Shown here piece after piece: positions 23,810-35,499 of a stretch of 64,000 nucleotides of DNA; position 1 is the first letter of the stretch, and each line of letters opens with the position of its first letter. The stretch is from Phoenix dactylifera. Its lineage: Eukaryota; Streptophyta; Magnoliopsida; Arecales; Arecaceae. Where the stretch lies: assembly GCF_009389715.1 (NCBI RefSeq), contig NW_024067666.1, positions 4,443,001-4,507,000 on the forward strand, read 5' to 3'. The notes under the pieces were generated by a model, which saw only the letters and a program-made list of their open reading frames with translations, searched no databases and was not told the DNA's origin. Made by a program: the position numbers and the translations under genes.

Positions 23810-26056
23810 CTAGGCGACGAGCTGATCGAGCTGCATCTGCTCCAGCCAGGCCCCAAGAACTGCGTGATCCGATCCATCCATTTGAGTGCTTGAATTGGAA
23901 GCATCAGCCGCGCCGCCACCATTGCTTGCCGAAGTATTGGCCTCGTGCTTGTCCTTCAACTCCGGTGGGTTCACCAGTGAGTGGACCCAGGAGACATCAG
24001 GCTCCTCACCACTGGTGGAACCACCGAGCTCGAAGGAAGACGAGCTCCTGTATCGGCCAAGCTCGTCGCCGTTCACACCCCAGTCTACCTTCCCGGATGG
24101 GGATCCCCACTTGGACCAAGAAGAATTCGCCGGCGAACCCACCATGGAAGGAACAGAGTTGCTGGAGCCGAGGCTGCGCAGCTGCTGCTGGAGCTTCTCC
24201 CGCTGGGCGAGAGCTGCGAGGCGGGAGCTCATAGGGGAGACCGGCTCCATGCCGCGGGGAGACATCCGGCCTGGGGATGAGGCAACGCCCAACGAGGCCT
24301 GCAGCAGAGCCTGCTGGGGATCCACGGCCTTCGGGGAGAAGACGCCGTTCGTCTTGATGGGTGACAGCAGGCTCTGCTGCTGCTGCTGCTGCTGGAACTG
24401 ATTGAAAACAGCTGACTTGTGGGTCGGCGAGAACACAGCTCCCTGGTCAGAATTGTACCTCGGGGATGAGGAGATCTCCGCAGAGAAGAGGTCGTCGAGG
24501 TTGGATGGTACCAGGGTTTTAGGACGACCAGGCCGGTTCCCAGCTAAAGGCGAGCCGAGGCGAGCTGGGCTGGATGGAAAGTAGAAATCGTTGAGTTGCT
24601 GCTGCTGCTGTGGTTCAAGCTCCGATAGCATCAACAATTCATCTACAGCCATGTCTCTCGCACTGAGAGAAGTACGAAGCCTGCTAGACTGGAGATTGCT
24701 CCCTGGAAGATGCAGCACAGGGACGTTTGGCTGCGGCCAGGCCAGAGAAGAGTGTCCTCCGCCGTTGCTCGACGGGGACATAGTAGGCGTAAATGGGGTC
24801 GGCGACATCACCGAAACCGAAGACGGGGACCCCTGTAAGAGGCTCATCGCCGCCGCCATTTCCATCGCCGCCGATGCAGAGGACCGAGGAGACGGCACGG
24901 TAGAGCCGGTCGAAACATATAGAGGACGGAGCTCCTCGTTCGTGTGAGCAAAGAAGCAGACCCGGCGAGTGCAGCTGGGACCATCCTTGCACAGCCTCGT
25001 GCGATACTGCGCCGGGTGGAGCCAGCACTCGAACACGCCGTGGGCATATTCGCACATGTCCCCCCTCCTGCATGCGCCTTTCCGGAAGTCCGGGCAAGGA
25101 ACACAGCTATAATGATACTTCCTCGGATCCCTCCGGCGAGCATTCTCCCCGGGGTGAACGAAGGGGCACTCCGTCCAATCATGGGAGTAAGCCCGGGAGC
25201 AAGGTCGGATCTTGAAAGAGAACATCCGGAACTCATCGGTGGCGTAGATGCTGTTCTTGATGTCCGGGAGGGAGGGGTCCACCGGGTACTCTTTCTTCTC
25301 CGACGCCGCCGCCGCCGGCGAAACTGGGGGATGGTCGTGAAACTTTCCGGCTGTCGGGGAGGCGGATGAATCATCGGACGAAGGCGATCCACCTTCGACG
25401 GGAGACAGGGATAACGGCGGCGAATTGGAGCTCGATGGGCTGGTCGACACACGGAGGATACACCGGGGGTCACCACCGGAGCCACCCAGGAGCTCTTCGA
25501 GGGCGAGCTTGAATTCACATAGCTTGGGAGGGACCGAGATCACATCGGCGGGGCGGTGGCCATTGGCATCGACCAAGTTAGCATCGGCGCCAGCAGAGAG
25601 CAACAACTTCACAGCGTCGACGGCGTTCGCCAAGCCGCTGGAGGCGGCGCAGTGGAGAGCAGTGGTCTTGTCGGGTCCGCAGCAGCGGTTGACATCAACG
25701 GAAGAGAGGCTGAGGATTAATCTAAGCACTTCGATGCTGCCGTAGGTGGCGGCGACCATGAGGGGCGTCCGGGGCTCGAGCACCATCCGGTTGGAGCCCT
25801 TCTTGCGGCCATACCAGAGGCCGATCTCGTCGACGGCGGAGGGCTCCTCGTCGACGGATCTCTTGAAGCCGTCCGCATCGTTGTTGGCGGCTAGCTCGAG
25901 GAGGCTCGAGAAGTTGTCCCCGGTCTCGATCGTTAGATGCTTCATATCGAACGATGGTAAGGAGGAGGAGTTATTAATATTGTCTTGGGAGGTAAACGGA
26001 GACTGAAACGGAGATGGAAACGGCGAGGTTTTCAGGCGCTCCGGACCACCGCACAT
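23810..26056 (-). CDS. Ankyrin-repeat tandem CCCH zinc-finger protein (plant RR-TZF type)
   Basis: Single-exon gene of 748 aa. Proteins of this plant class shuttle between nucleus and cytoplasmic RNA granules, bind RNA, and act in ABA, sugar and stress responses (family knowledge). Two ankyrin repeats lie at about residues 95-175 (RTPLMVAATYGS, KTTALHCAASSGLANAVD, LLSAGADANLVDANG). An arginine-rich RR segment with C286, H292, C297 and H301 precedes two zinc fingers: C321-x7-C329-x5-C335-x3-H339, sixteen residues, then C356-x5-C362-x4-C367-x3-H371. This spacing is diagnostic of plant RR-TZF proteins, and all ligands are intact. The long C-terminal part is Ser/Pro/Gln-rich, with polyQ runs, and carries the conserved PDVSWVHSLV motif near the end. 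The start MCGGPERLK matches the family's short N-terminus. The coding region is GC-rich, which creates many large shadow ORFs on the other strand. Confidence 0.95.
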   Translation of the reverse strand: MCGGPERLKTSPFPSPFQSPFTSQDNINNSSSLPSFDMKHLTIETGDNFSSLLELAANNDADGFKRSVDEEPSAVDEIGLWYGRKKGSNRMVLEPRTPLMVAATYGSIEVLRLILSLSSVDVNRCCGPDKTTALHCAASSGLANAVDAVKLLLSAGADANLVDANGHRPADVISVPPKLCEFKLALEELLGGSGGDPRCILRVSTSPSSSNSPPLSLSPVEGGSPSSDDSSASPTAGKFHDHPPVSPAAAASEKKEYPVDPSLPDIKNSIYATDEFRMFSFKIRPCSRAYSHDWTECPFVHPGENARRRDPRKYHYSCVPCPDFRKGACRRGDMCEYAHGVFECWLHPAQYRTRLCKDGPSCTRRVCFFAHTNEELRPLYVSTGSTVPSPRSSASAAMEMAAAMSLLQGSPSSVSVMSPTPFTPTMSPSSNGGGHSSLAWPQPNVPVLHLPGSNLQSSRLRTSLSARDMAVDELLMLSELEPQQQQQLNDFYFPSSPARLGSPLAGNRPGRPKTLVPSNLDDLFSAEISSSPRYNSDQGAVFSPTHKSAVFNQFQQQQQQQSLLSPIKTNGVFSPKAVDPQQALLQASLGVASSPGRMSPRGMEPVSPMSSRLAALAQREKLQQQLRSLGSSNSVPSMVGSPANSSWSKWGSPSGKVDWGVNGDELGRYRSSSSFELGGSTSGEEPDVSWVHSLVNPPELKDKHEANTSASNGGGAADASNSSTQMDGSDHAVLGAWLEQMQLDQLVA

Positions 26057-26930
26057 ACTTCGGTTCTCCGCAGCCCTGCCTTCATTTTATAACCCAAAAT
26101 TGCACTATTTTAGAAGGTGGATATATTTAAGGAAATTCCTTGGGGTAATGGGGGAGAAATGAATGTAAAAAAGGATAACGATTAAGATCTAGTGCGTAAG
26201 TTGTTGTAAAGGTGATAAAGATGGGATTATTGTTGGAATTTAGAAGGAAGAAGCTATCGAAGTGGGTGAGAATCGGATAAATCTTTACAGATATGGAACT
26301 TCCAAAAGTAAAGAGGCAGCAGCAACTGCTAATCTCTTTATTTTTCGTTTTTCTTTTCTCCCACAAAAAACAAGAGAAATTCATAAAAAGCCGAACGATC
26401 CGGAAGAGAAGATTTTCCCACAGAATCGAAACCACAACATAAGACTTGAAAGGTTTTATTATTTTTTTAAAAAAAAGACCGGATGCTTACCGATTTCCAG
26501 AAGCTCATGAAGATATTTTAGCTGAGAAGAAACCACGGAGGATACTGACAAGAAGGAAAGCAAGAAAGCTGGATCGTTTCACCGATCGGAGGAGGAGTAG
26601 AACCGGCCAACGGCGCCGGAGACCAGGAGGCTCTCGAGAGATCGGCGATCGGGGTTAGGGTTCCGGGAAGCCGGAAGGGCTTCCATCAGACGGAGACGAG
26701 ACGGAGGTGGAGAAGCTTCGAGAAGTTCGGTGACGAGGAGTCTTCAAGGCGAAGAGAGGGAAGAGCAGGGCGCGGCCTCTACCTTTGGCTTCTCCCGAAC
26801 AAGTCCCCAAAAATGAGGACGAAATGAAATGACACGTTGATGAAATGAAATACAAATAACAAATTTGTATTTCTAACCTCCCGTCGTCTGTTTTACTCTG
26901 AGGTTGAAATGGAACTCGCTCGAAATTCAC
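26057..26930 (-). promoter_or_regulatory. Probable leader and possible leader intron upstream of the CCCH gene
   Basis: The minus strand from about 26830 to 26550 is CT-rich and holds a telo-box (GAACCCTAACCCC near 26655), typical of a plant 5' untranslated exon. It is separated from the ATG by AT-rich sequence that could be an intron; TTCTTGTCAG near 26550 and other acceptor-like sites are present. Transcription start and intron limits cannot be fixed from sequence alone. Confidence 0.35.
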
Positions 26931-26943
26931 GCCAAATTCACTC

Positions 26944-26949
26944 CACGTG
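26944..26949. promoter_or_regulatory. G-box CACGTG upstream of the CCCH gene
   Basis: Perfect palindromic CACGTG in the context ctccacgtgcacg, about 0.9 kb upstream of the CCCH start. G-box cores bind bZIP and bHLH factors and serve as ABA-response elements. Activity is inferred. Confidence 0.4.
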
Positions 26950-27178
26950 CACGTTCCACCCGGGATTTCGAACGGGCGGTGACCGGACTAGCCAGTGGAA
27001 AGCACGGCTAGCTAACCGGTTAGGTGAGGAAAACAGGTCACCAGTACGAAATAGCTTACTTTAATCGGACGTTCGTCTGCAAATTTCTGTACGAGATCTC
27101 AGATCCACCGTGCGTTTTATATTAAATCAAGCCAGCGAGAGGGTTTATAAAAAAGTTTATGCGGCGGATAGTGGAGGA

Positions 27179-27184
27179 CACGTG
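27179..27184. promoter_or_regulatory. Second G-box, ABRE-like GACACGTGGAC
   Basis: ACACGTGG matches the ABA-response element core. It is about 1.1 kb upstream of the CCCH start in a GC-rich island (27130-27400). Confidence 0.4.
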
Positions 27185-27600
27185 GACGGAACGGAATGGG
27201 GAAGTGGCGGGGGTTGTGCTGGATTGGAACGTGGTGTGGAATCCGCGAATCTGGAAGCGGGCCATCTAAAATCTATTCGGATTCGAGGCAGCAGTCAAAT
27301 GGGGTTAATAGCGAGGTCAAATCAAGGCGGGGTGGGGAAACGGCGCAGCGCACCAGCGGGACGGGTGAAACGCAGGCCGCAAGCTGCCCTACGACAACGG
27401 AAAAAATAAATATATATATATATACACACACACATACAAAGAAGGGTGAGAGATGGTAAGGTAAATAGGATAGCTGATTGCGTTATCTTCTTTATTGCCC
27501 GTCACTTTTTGATCTCATGGGTAATATATTTTGATCTAATTGGTTGCACTTATGCTAGGTTAAAAAATCTCAAGATCCCAAGAATAATGACCAAAGCATT

Positions 27601-28240
27601 TCTTTTTTTTTTTTTTTTTTCAAGCAGGCAGTACATATCACTCAAGTACAAATATACTTAATATAATCAAAAAAACAAAATGTTTCCGAGTGTCCTAGAT
27701 AACTTTCCCTCATTCCACAGCATACCTCCCGCGTGATTGGCCACATAAGCTGCAACCTAGTCCGGGGTTTCGTTTGCCTCTCTATACACGTATTTGGTCT
27801 GGAAGGCCACTCCAACACTGTCCATCTTCCGAATGTCTCGAGTCAGAGAGTGATCCGACCCCATTCAGGTCGGATTCCTCTAAATCCATCCAATCACTAT
27901 GGCTAAATTTTTCTTCATTGGAATGGAGCTGGCCTGCAAAACACGTCGCGCATATCAGAAACCAGCCTATATAGCCTTCAACTTCACATCAGAGATTGAG
28001 GTATTAAATAACTGACCACCTCCAACTATCAAGATCCTCGCTCCAGAGTATCTGATGATAAAATCGGCTCCCTTTCTATCTCTGCCATCTAAAATCGAGC
28101 CATCAAAATTGACCTTGTCACCAAAAGTATTTTCCTACGCGAAGGAGACATGTTGCTTGCTTGGCAAAGAATGGTCCATGGTCCTTTACACAGTTGCCCT
28201 CGCTGACGGGTATCTCCTATCTTCATTGGACTTGTAGTGA
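27601..28240 (-). mobile_element. 5'-truncated LINE (L1-type) with RNase H domain remnant and poly(A) tail
   Basis: On the minus strand, 28113 to about 27880 reads as the RNase H domain at the C-terminus of plant non-LTR retrotransposons: VNFDGSILDGR, GADFIIRYSGARILIVGGG, YARRVLQASSIPM and AIVIGWI, with in-frame stops after SDVKLKAI and AGF. Further on, VYREANETPD and VAAYVANHAG are recognisable with small errors. The poly(T) run at 27601-27620 is the poly(A) tail in this orientation. The 5' end is near 28240 and reverse transcriptase is absent, as expected for truncated insertion. I found no convincing target duplication. Confidence 0.75.
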
Positions 28241-29745
28241 ATTTTGCTGCTATAATTGATATATGAATAATTTATTTGGTGTAAAATATGACATTTAATG
28301 AGAAATAAATAATTGCGTATCGCTCGGGATTCTCTTGAAATTTCCCATCGGGATATCAATAATTTCTACTATTGTTGGACCGGCCGCCGCGAATTCTGGG
28401 AGAGGCATGATCGGATAGTGCGAGGGTATTTTTGTCACTTACTCTGCAAGTGTGCATGGAGACCATAGGTGGACTTTTAGGTTATCTATTATAATCTCAA
28501 AATAATATTATTTTTTGATATTTTAAAATATAATTTAATTATAATTTAAAATAAATTATTTTTATATTTAATTATTTTAAAGTAACATAAATAAAAATAT
28601 TTAAATCTAATAAGATGTTGTAATTAAACTAGTCTAAATAGTCTAAACTAGAGTTCCAATAATAATGAATATCTTCAAAGGATATAGCGCACTGATTCAA
28701 AATCTAAAAAAAAAATAAAAAAAATAATGAGTTATACTAGCCTAATAAGCAACATAGCACCACAAAGTAGGGTCTAAATATGTCAAATAATAGTTAAAGA
28801 GCATGATGCTAACGGAAAATAAATCAATTTCGAATAATACATATATCTCTATTAAAATTTATTATTATTTTTGTAAATTGGTATAAAAATTCAACGTCAG
28901 GCTATGGCCACGTAATCCAGTAGCATGGATCGGATATATAATGCACAAAGTGTTAGATACTACTATTATAATCATCGGTATCTTGGTGTAAAAATTAGTT
29001 TCTCAAATTACAAATCAACAAGGCCAATGAAAAATCTCTATTGACGGGGCCAGATCGTAGCCGTGCTGAGAATACATACATATGAAACAAATTTCATAAC
29101 ATAACACATAGCATATTTAAAAAGATTTACTGTTGTAATAATAACATACCTAACTCGTTTAACCAAGAATAAAACAGATATAACAAATATATTTAATATA
29201 AACTAATTATTATTTTATCAAAATTCGGAAAACATACCTCCAAGCATCAAGTTACTCGTCTCTTCTTGCTTCAAAATCCTCCTTCATGTAAGCAAGTCAG
29301 ATTTGTCTGTTTTAATGTCATTAAAATACAATTAATTTCATCGTCATCTTAGAAGCTAAGCAAAGTCAAAAATTGAAATACTACTGGGGAAACAGCTACA
29401 TGCTCCAAAGTCAAATTAGTCAAGTGGCAGTGCCCGACTGTCTGAGTTGGACCGAGCAAGATGAACTCAATTGGTCAGATTAAAACATGATTTAAGTAAT
29501 TCAATGAAGATTAATAGTGGTCAAATTTTAAAAAAAAATCCAGCTAGGGCTGAGATAATGAGCTGATTTACTGTCCGGGTACTGAGGTAGTTTAGGATTT
29601 CCATACTAGGGTCAACTTAGATTCGAGCAATAAAGAATGTATCCTCAAGGATCTCCAATCGCTGCCGGTCATTCGCACCACCGACCATGGCTAGGGTGGC
29701 CTTATCCCAATCGCTCGAAAATCAAGCAGGGGAGGAACGTATCCT

Positions 29746-29778
<33 letters not shown>

Positions 29779-31340
29779 AGTTTTTTGATTGATCAGAAAT
29801 GGCCCAATTGGGCCAATTCGCACAATTTTTGTCAGACCGGCAAAAAGATTAAAGAAACGCTGCCGAAGAGGAGTTGGGTTAGGCTGAAGCGGGTGAACAA
29901 TTACTACCGCGGCCGTCGAATTTCCGATGTACTCATGCCAATATTTGCACCGGTAGCAGTTGAAGATATCAGTTTGTATTGCTTGGTTAATGATATCAAT
30001 AAGGGCCATTTTGTCTCTTCAAGTGAAGAAAATTTTATTTACCAAAAAAAAGAGAAAATTTTATAAATACGTTGACATGTCAATGAATGTGTCAGAATTA
30101 AATATTGACATACTGATAATTATGATAATCTAAGAACTTAGATTTAGATATTCTAATATTAGTTTTGGTATTTATAACCAGAGAAACTTACTTGAGTTAG
30201 TAAAAGAACACACGATAAGTTTTTTTTTTGTTTATATTTATCTGCCAATATGTAGCGCATCTCACAGAAATGATTTTCGACACCAAAAAGACCAGTAATT
30301 ATTTAGCATTTTTTAATTTAAAAACAAAATTAGAAAAGTTGATATGAAAATATGTCTAATTCTATTTTTATTTTTTAAAAACTATTTCTATTACTAATAG
30401 AAAAATAAAACTACAAAATTTTGTTTTAGAAAACAAAAAAACTTATATTTCCATGGCTACCACACCTCAATCGTTATCAACTATACCATTGTCGTTGTTG
30501 TCTTCATCGTCACCACCTCCACCATTATTACTATTATTATTGTACCATTGTAATCACCGTGGCACCATTACCTCATTAGTGCCATCATTACTATATTTAC
30601 AGCTTCTACCACCATCATTTTGCTCCACACTGGTCTCGTTATATCATTAATACTACTGTCACTAGTGATCTATTGTTTTCTGATTTTTTTAGCCGTCATT
30701 CACATTTTCTTTACGTGAGCAACCGTTGTATCAAAAAATAATTTATATAAAATTAAAAAAATTAAATAATATATTTTGACTAACTATTTTAAGTAAAATT
30801 TTGGGTCGCCACAAAAGCCTTCCGCGTCATTTTATTAACATACTACAAAATTGTACCGTTGGACTCAGGAGCTTTCTACTTCACAATGGTAATTACTTGC
30901 AAGGGAAAGCTTGTCATGCACCAAGAGAAAGGTTGCTGCGATCCATAGAATCTGTGTAAATTAATTTGTAGTAAAGCAGCGGTCTCCTTTTTTGACGAGC
31001 GACCTTGAAGCTATTTTTCGTACCAAGTTTGTCTCCCCAGCAATGAAGTGATGTGGATGCGAATAGAACGTCCCCTCCTTTCGCCGTCCATTTGGCATCA
31101 CCGTGACGCTCTGCACGCCATTTTCTAATCCCTGTCCGTGGATTTGACGTGGTCTTTTGGCGTGGTTTCACTTCCTTCCACTACAATAATACTAACCATG
31201 AAAAGGCCAGGAAGCGTTCGCCCTCGCATAATCCGCCAATGGAGTTGGATTTGAAAGGATTTTTTTGGGTAACAGCTAGCATATACAATCGCCCATCTTC
31301 CTCTAAGATGTATAATGCCGATCCGAAAAATAGAAATGAT
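28241..31340. other. AT-rich intergenic region, no gene seen
   Basis: Contains a poly(T) run at 29748-29776 and trinucleotide-rich text near 30510-30545 that encodes a low-complexity Ser/Pro/Leu ORF. Nothing resembles a known protein or RNA gene. Confidence 0.5.
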
Positions 31341-31762
31341 GATGGAGAATAAAATAACCTCTTAGAGCAAGTATATATTTAGAGAAGCCAATAAGACGGC
31401 TGATTGAATAGCTACTTATATAGCCTACCACTTAGGGTACATCTTCTGATCAGAAGAAAGAGAGCTGCCACAGACACTCCGCGAACTTGTAATTTTTGAT
31501 TTTATTAGGTGTATTCGTACATGCATTGTATAAAGAACCCGCCAAAATAGATGAAGAATAAAATAACCTCTTAGAACAAGTATATATTTAGAAAAGCCAA
31601 TAAGACGGCTGATTGAATGGCTACCTATATAGCCTACCACTTAGGGTACATCTTCTGATCAGAAGAAAGAGAGCTGCCACAGTCCACAGACACTCCGCGA
31701 GCTTATAATTTTTGATTTTATTAGGTGTATTCGTACACGCATTGTATAAAAAACCCGCCAAA
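31341..31762. repeat. Tandem duplication of about 209 bp
   Basis: Two direct copies, about 31341-31546 and 31550-31762. Both run from gaataaaataacctcttaga through agacggctgattgaat and cttctgatcagaagaaagag to acccgccaaa. They differ at scattered bases and by a six-base insertion (cagtcc) in copy two. Confidence 0.9.
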
Positions 31763-31769
31763 GCAGCAA

Positions 31770-33190
31770 AAAAAAGAAAAAGAAAAAAAAAGATGGTGAT
31801 TGGATCGATCAACAAGCTATCTCAGCATTTGGTATATGTCTCGTCCTCACATACTTAGAAAAAAAAAATAGAACTTTAGCTTGCATGAGCCTCATCATCT
31901 CTATCTCTGCTTGCCAATAGAATATATACTTACGCACGTCATGTATGAGTTAAAAGTTGGTTTGAGTGCTAAGTTTATCTTTTTATTTACATCGGTGCCT
32001 CACACGACAGGCATAAAAATTCATCAGAGTGATACGGCATATAAAAAGTTACTCAATTAGCTGCACCGTTCGTCTTCCAATAAAAGTGCGATATTTTTTG
32101 AACCATATCTTTTTTTTCTCTTGTTTATTAGCGTTGGAGGGCAATGGTCTCTCCGAGGATTGGCCTTCGCCGTTCCAAGACTTTCCACTAGTTGAAATTT
32201 ATATTCTTCTGTGATGTAATTGATAGGGGTTGGGAGCTTATTGTTTAATGGTATATCTGGCTTTTTCAGATATGGTACTAAAGTTCAAAGATGTAGATGC
32301 ATTGTCTAGATGGCATGCTTAGGACATCAACAAGACTCAAGTAACAAGGAACCAAAATGTTGCCCACAAATGAGACCTAGTTTATATATCGAAAACCTAC
32401 AGTCTGCATCAAGATAGAGTGTATACTTTTTTTCAACTTCCATTTTTTATTGCGGAACACAAATCAACCATGATTATCTTGAAGATCAAGAAATTGAGAC
32501 TATTCTCCCTTAAAAGCAACTACATGCTTGGGTTGTCATGTCGTCCATGGATAGTTCTCGAGCATCCGACCGAGCATTAGAGCCAACTTCCTATGAGTCA
32601 TTGGTGCTTAGAATTTTTGATAGTAAAATAGACTGCGCAAAGAGATTTGTTTGCTTGAATCTGGAGTCACCTATAGTAGCTTAGTGCAGAGTCACATACG
32701 CACGAGATGCATGGTTATTCACCTAACTTCACCATGACTTTGCCATCAAGGTTGGAGTCGGATTGAGTTGAGACAAAGTATGCAGAGAGCAGAGATGTCT
32801 CTCCCCTCTCATTTTCACCCTTTTACATTTCTCTTTCTTGATCAACTATTTATGGAAAATGATAGACTGAAGGACAAAATAAAAAAACAAAATCAAGAGA
32901 CAAGGTCAGTGCATCATTGATCGAATTTGGAGGTGAAGCACGAGATGTTTGAAGAGGACCTGCCATACTGGTTCTGCTTGCATCAAACTGATTAGTTTGC
33001 TGCTAAAAGTTATTTTTTTTTGGACAATAAAAGAGATGTCTGCATGGACGCTAGTGGTGCACATTTATGTAGTCAAGGTTGGCATAAAACCGGCCCAAAA
33101 GAGTCCACTTTCTCTACTGGGTTGGCCCACTTACATGATGGGCCAATATATTCTTCAGATGCAATGAGACCGGTGAAGATAAAGACTTAG
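31770..33190. other. Intergenic region, no gene seen
   Basis: No coding or RNA signal recognised. Small ORFs lack motifs. Confidence 0.45.
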
Positions 33191-33199
33191 GCTAGAAGA

Positions 33200-33473
33200 G
33201 ATGATTTAGGCTGAAAATTGTATTAGATTCGTAGATTGGACCAGTACAATTAGAAAAATTATAGGATTATAGGCTAGACTATAAGTACCCAAGAATATCT
33301 TTGGAGTGGGTATATTGGCTTTTTTCTTCTCCCTATGGGATTCAGGCTGGTCCACTCCAAAGATATTCCGGAGTACTTACGGATATAAGCCTAGCTTAGC
33401 ATGTAATCTTATAATTTTTCTTGTTGTACTGGTCATATCCACGAATCCAATAGAATTTTCAGTCTAATCATCC
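33200..33473. mobile_element. Foldback element (MITE-like) with arms of about 110 bp
   Basis: The left arm (about 33200-33310) and the right arm (about 33352-33473) are inverted copies at roughly 80% identity by eye. Shared words include gctgaaaatt, ggaccagtacaa, agaaaaattata and gaatatctttggagtgg, separated by a loop of about 42 bp. The outer right end, read inward, begins AAGGTCTGTTTGGATGATTA, similar to common MITE termini. No ORF. A transcript across it would form a long imperfect hairpin. Confidence 0.8.
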
Positions 33474-34689
33474 AAACAGACCTTAATCAGAGACCGGGAA
33501 GGTAAGGTATTTTTGGTATCTCGATTGGTATAATTTTAGGAACCCAAATCATATTAGTTCGAATATTTATTAACCAAAATTAATTTCAAGACAACATAAA
33601 TTTGAATATTTAACAAACAAAAATTAATTTAAGATAGTAAATGACCGATTTGGACATCTCAATTGACATTTTCAAAATGCACGAATCAATAATTCAGATA
33701 GTTTCATTTTCATTTGCGAAGATAATGTAGTGGGTGCCTGATGATATGTTGGCCGAGATTAAAATCTCGGTAAAAATGAATGTAAAAGTGTGATTCCAAA
33801 GAAGATGGACCATCAAATTTAACTCAAAAAATGGTAAGAAAGGGAAATACTTATCAATACAAGTTCTAAAGAGCTTGAAGAGAACATGATGCTTATCATG
33901 CGTTAGAACTTCTACGTGGCACATCCAGTTCTCATACTATTTTGGATTTTGTGAACTTTTTTCAAGGTAAAAACACAAGCCATTCTTTAGGCCGTAGTTT
34001 CCTACCCCTCCCTCTTTCCTCTTTTTTTTTTTTTTTTTGAAACTGAAAAACCCAAGCTTGTAACTTGTAAGCTATGTTTGTGACTTCACATTATTACAAT
34101 CTCGATCAGTTAAACATGCCATGTCTTTGGGAGGGTTGGCTTCAAATACACTCTCACATATCCTCTTTTGCTGGTGTCTGCATCTACTCTGATACGATTC
34201 GACTTTCCATTAAGAGCGCATGAAGCTTTTCTTTGACTTTTTTAAAGAATTTTCCGAAGCATGAAGCTTTTCTTTTGACTCTTTCAAAGAATTTTCTCAC
34301 AGCTTTTATTCTACTAGAATACTTGTCCATATCTTTTAGTGGATGATAATTATCTATCTTTTAGTAGTGACAAATCTCATTTGAGTAAAAATCAAACATT
34401 TCTGCATGGGCGTGTGTTTAGTCCTATATAAGTTATTCACTAGGTAGATATTGAATACTTATACAGGATCAAAAAAATCTAAATAATACCTTCCAGCTAG
34501 CTATTTTGGATAAGGTCTTGGATTGTTACCAATGGCATTAGAGCGAGCCAGATTTCTACAACTTTGATCTTCTTTGAGCAGTCCTCTACAAACAAGCATC
34601 ATCATAAACATATTTATATAATGTATTTGTTAAAGATAGATATCTGATGAATCTTTTTTGCTACATTATGAGGAGGCAGGTTCAGTTCT

Positions 34690-35151
34690 TTTAAGAACGA
34701 TATCAGTCAAAGCTGGCCTTCAGGAAGAGCACATGAAGTTTCTCCATCAACTTCCGAGCCATGAGAATAAAATTGCGGTTGACCTTGCCTTTCAAGATCA
34801 ATGGAAAGCACAAGGCAATCTAAGATCCTTAAATCTCCAATTAAAGGTCTGTCAGCCTGCTTGAAGGATCTCTCGATTAATACAAGCATAGATTCGATTG
34901 CAGCAATCATCAGAAATAACTCTGAACTTGTTGTTTCGCATGCATGCATCGCCGATGGCAAAGCTTTCAAAATAAATTCTCCTTGCTATGTGCAAGACCG
35001 GCAAATCGAAATAAAACTGCTCTTTTTATTGGTCAAGCTTCCTGAAGAACCTGGTCAAGTTGGTGATGATGCTTCATTTGCATGGGCTGGTGGTGGGCCG
35101 GGACTGAAGGCCCATTCTGGACAACATGGGCCTCCATGGGCTGCGTTTTAA
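34690..35151 (+). pseudogene. Possible decayed coding fragment, unknown family
   Basis: One plus-strand frame reads as plausible protein before and after a cluster of stops at about 34762-34780: SQSWPSGRAHEVSPSTSEP upstream, then ESTRQSKILKSPIKGLSACL and LSINTSIDSIAAIIRNNSEL downstream, to a stop at 35151. I do not recognise the family. It could be a retro-copied pseudogene or chance; no introns, poly(A) tail or target duplication were identified. Confidence 0.2.
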
Positions 35152-35499
35152 CTATGGCCTGTTTTGGTCCTGCTGCCATCTCTAATTAGTATGCAAGAAT
35201 ATGAGGAGCCTTCCAAGAAATTTGGGAGGCATTTTTTGGTACAGCCCTAAAAAGATGGAAGTGCCCCATCTTTATATTTAGGTTTTTGCAGAGCAAGCAC
35301 AATTTCCTGATGCCAGCTGCTTTGTGGTGTTCAGTGAGCCTAAAGTACAGGGAAAATGCTGTTACATTTAAAAGATAAGGGGATGCAGGAATATCTCCTC
35401 TATTTTTTATGGCACTAGGTTCATGTGGTTCATATGTGCTGTAACTTTTATCAGCATAAGTCCAGAGGAGTATGATCTTAATGTGCATAGTCATTCATA

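Noticed and set aside
23773-26006. Several long ORFs opposite and in other frames of the CCCH gene (up to 224 aa)
   Set aside because: They overlap the GC-rich single-exon zinc-finger gene, lack any motif, and follow from its codon composition.
30453-30650. 65-aa Ser/Leu/Pro-rich ORF
   Set aside because: Low-complexity translation of CCA/ATT trinucleotide-rich DNA without homology.
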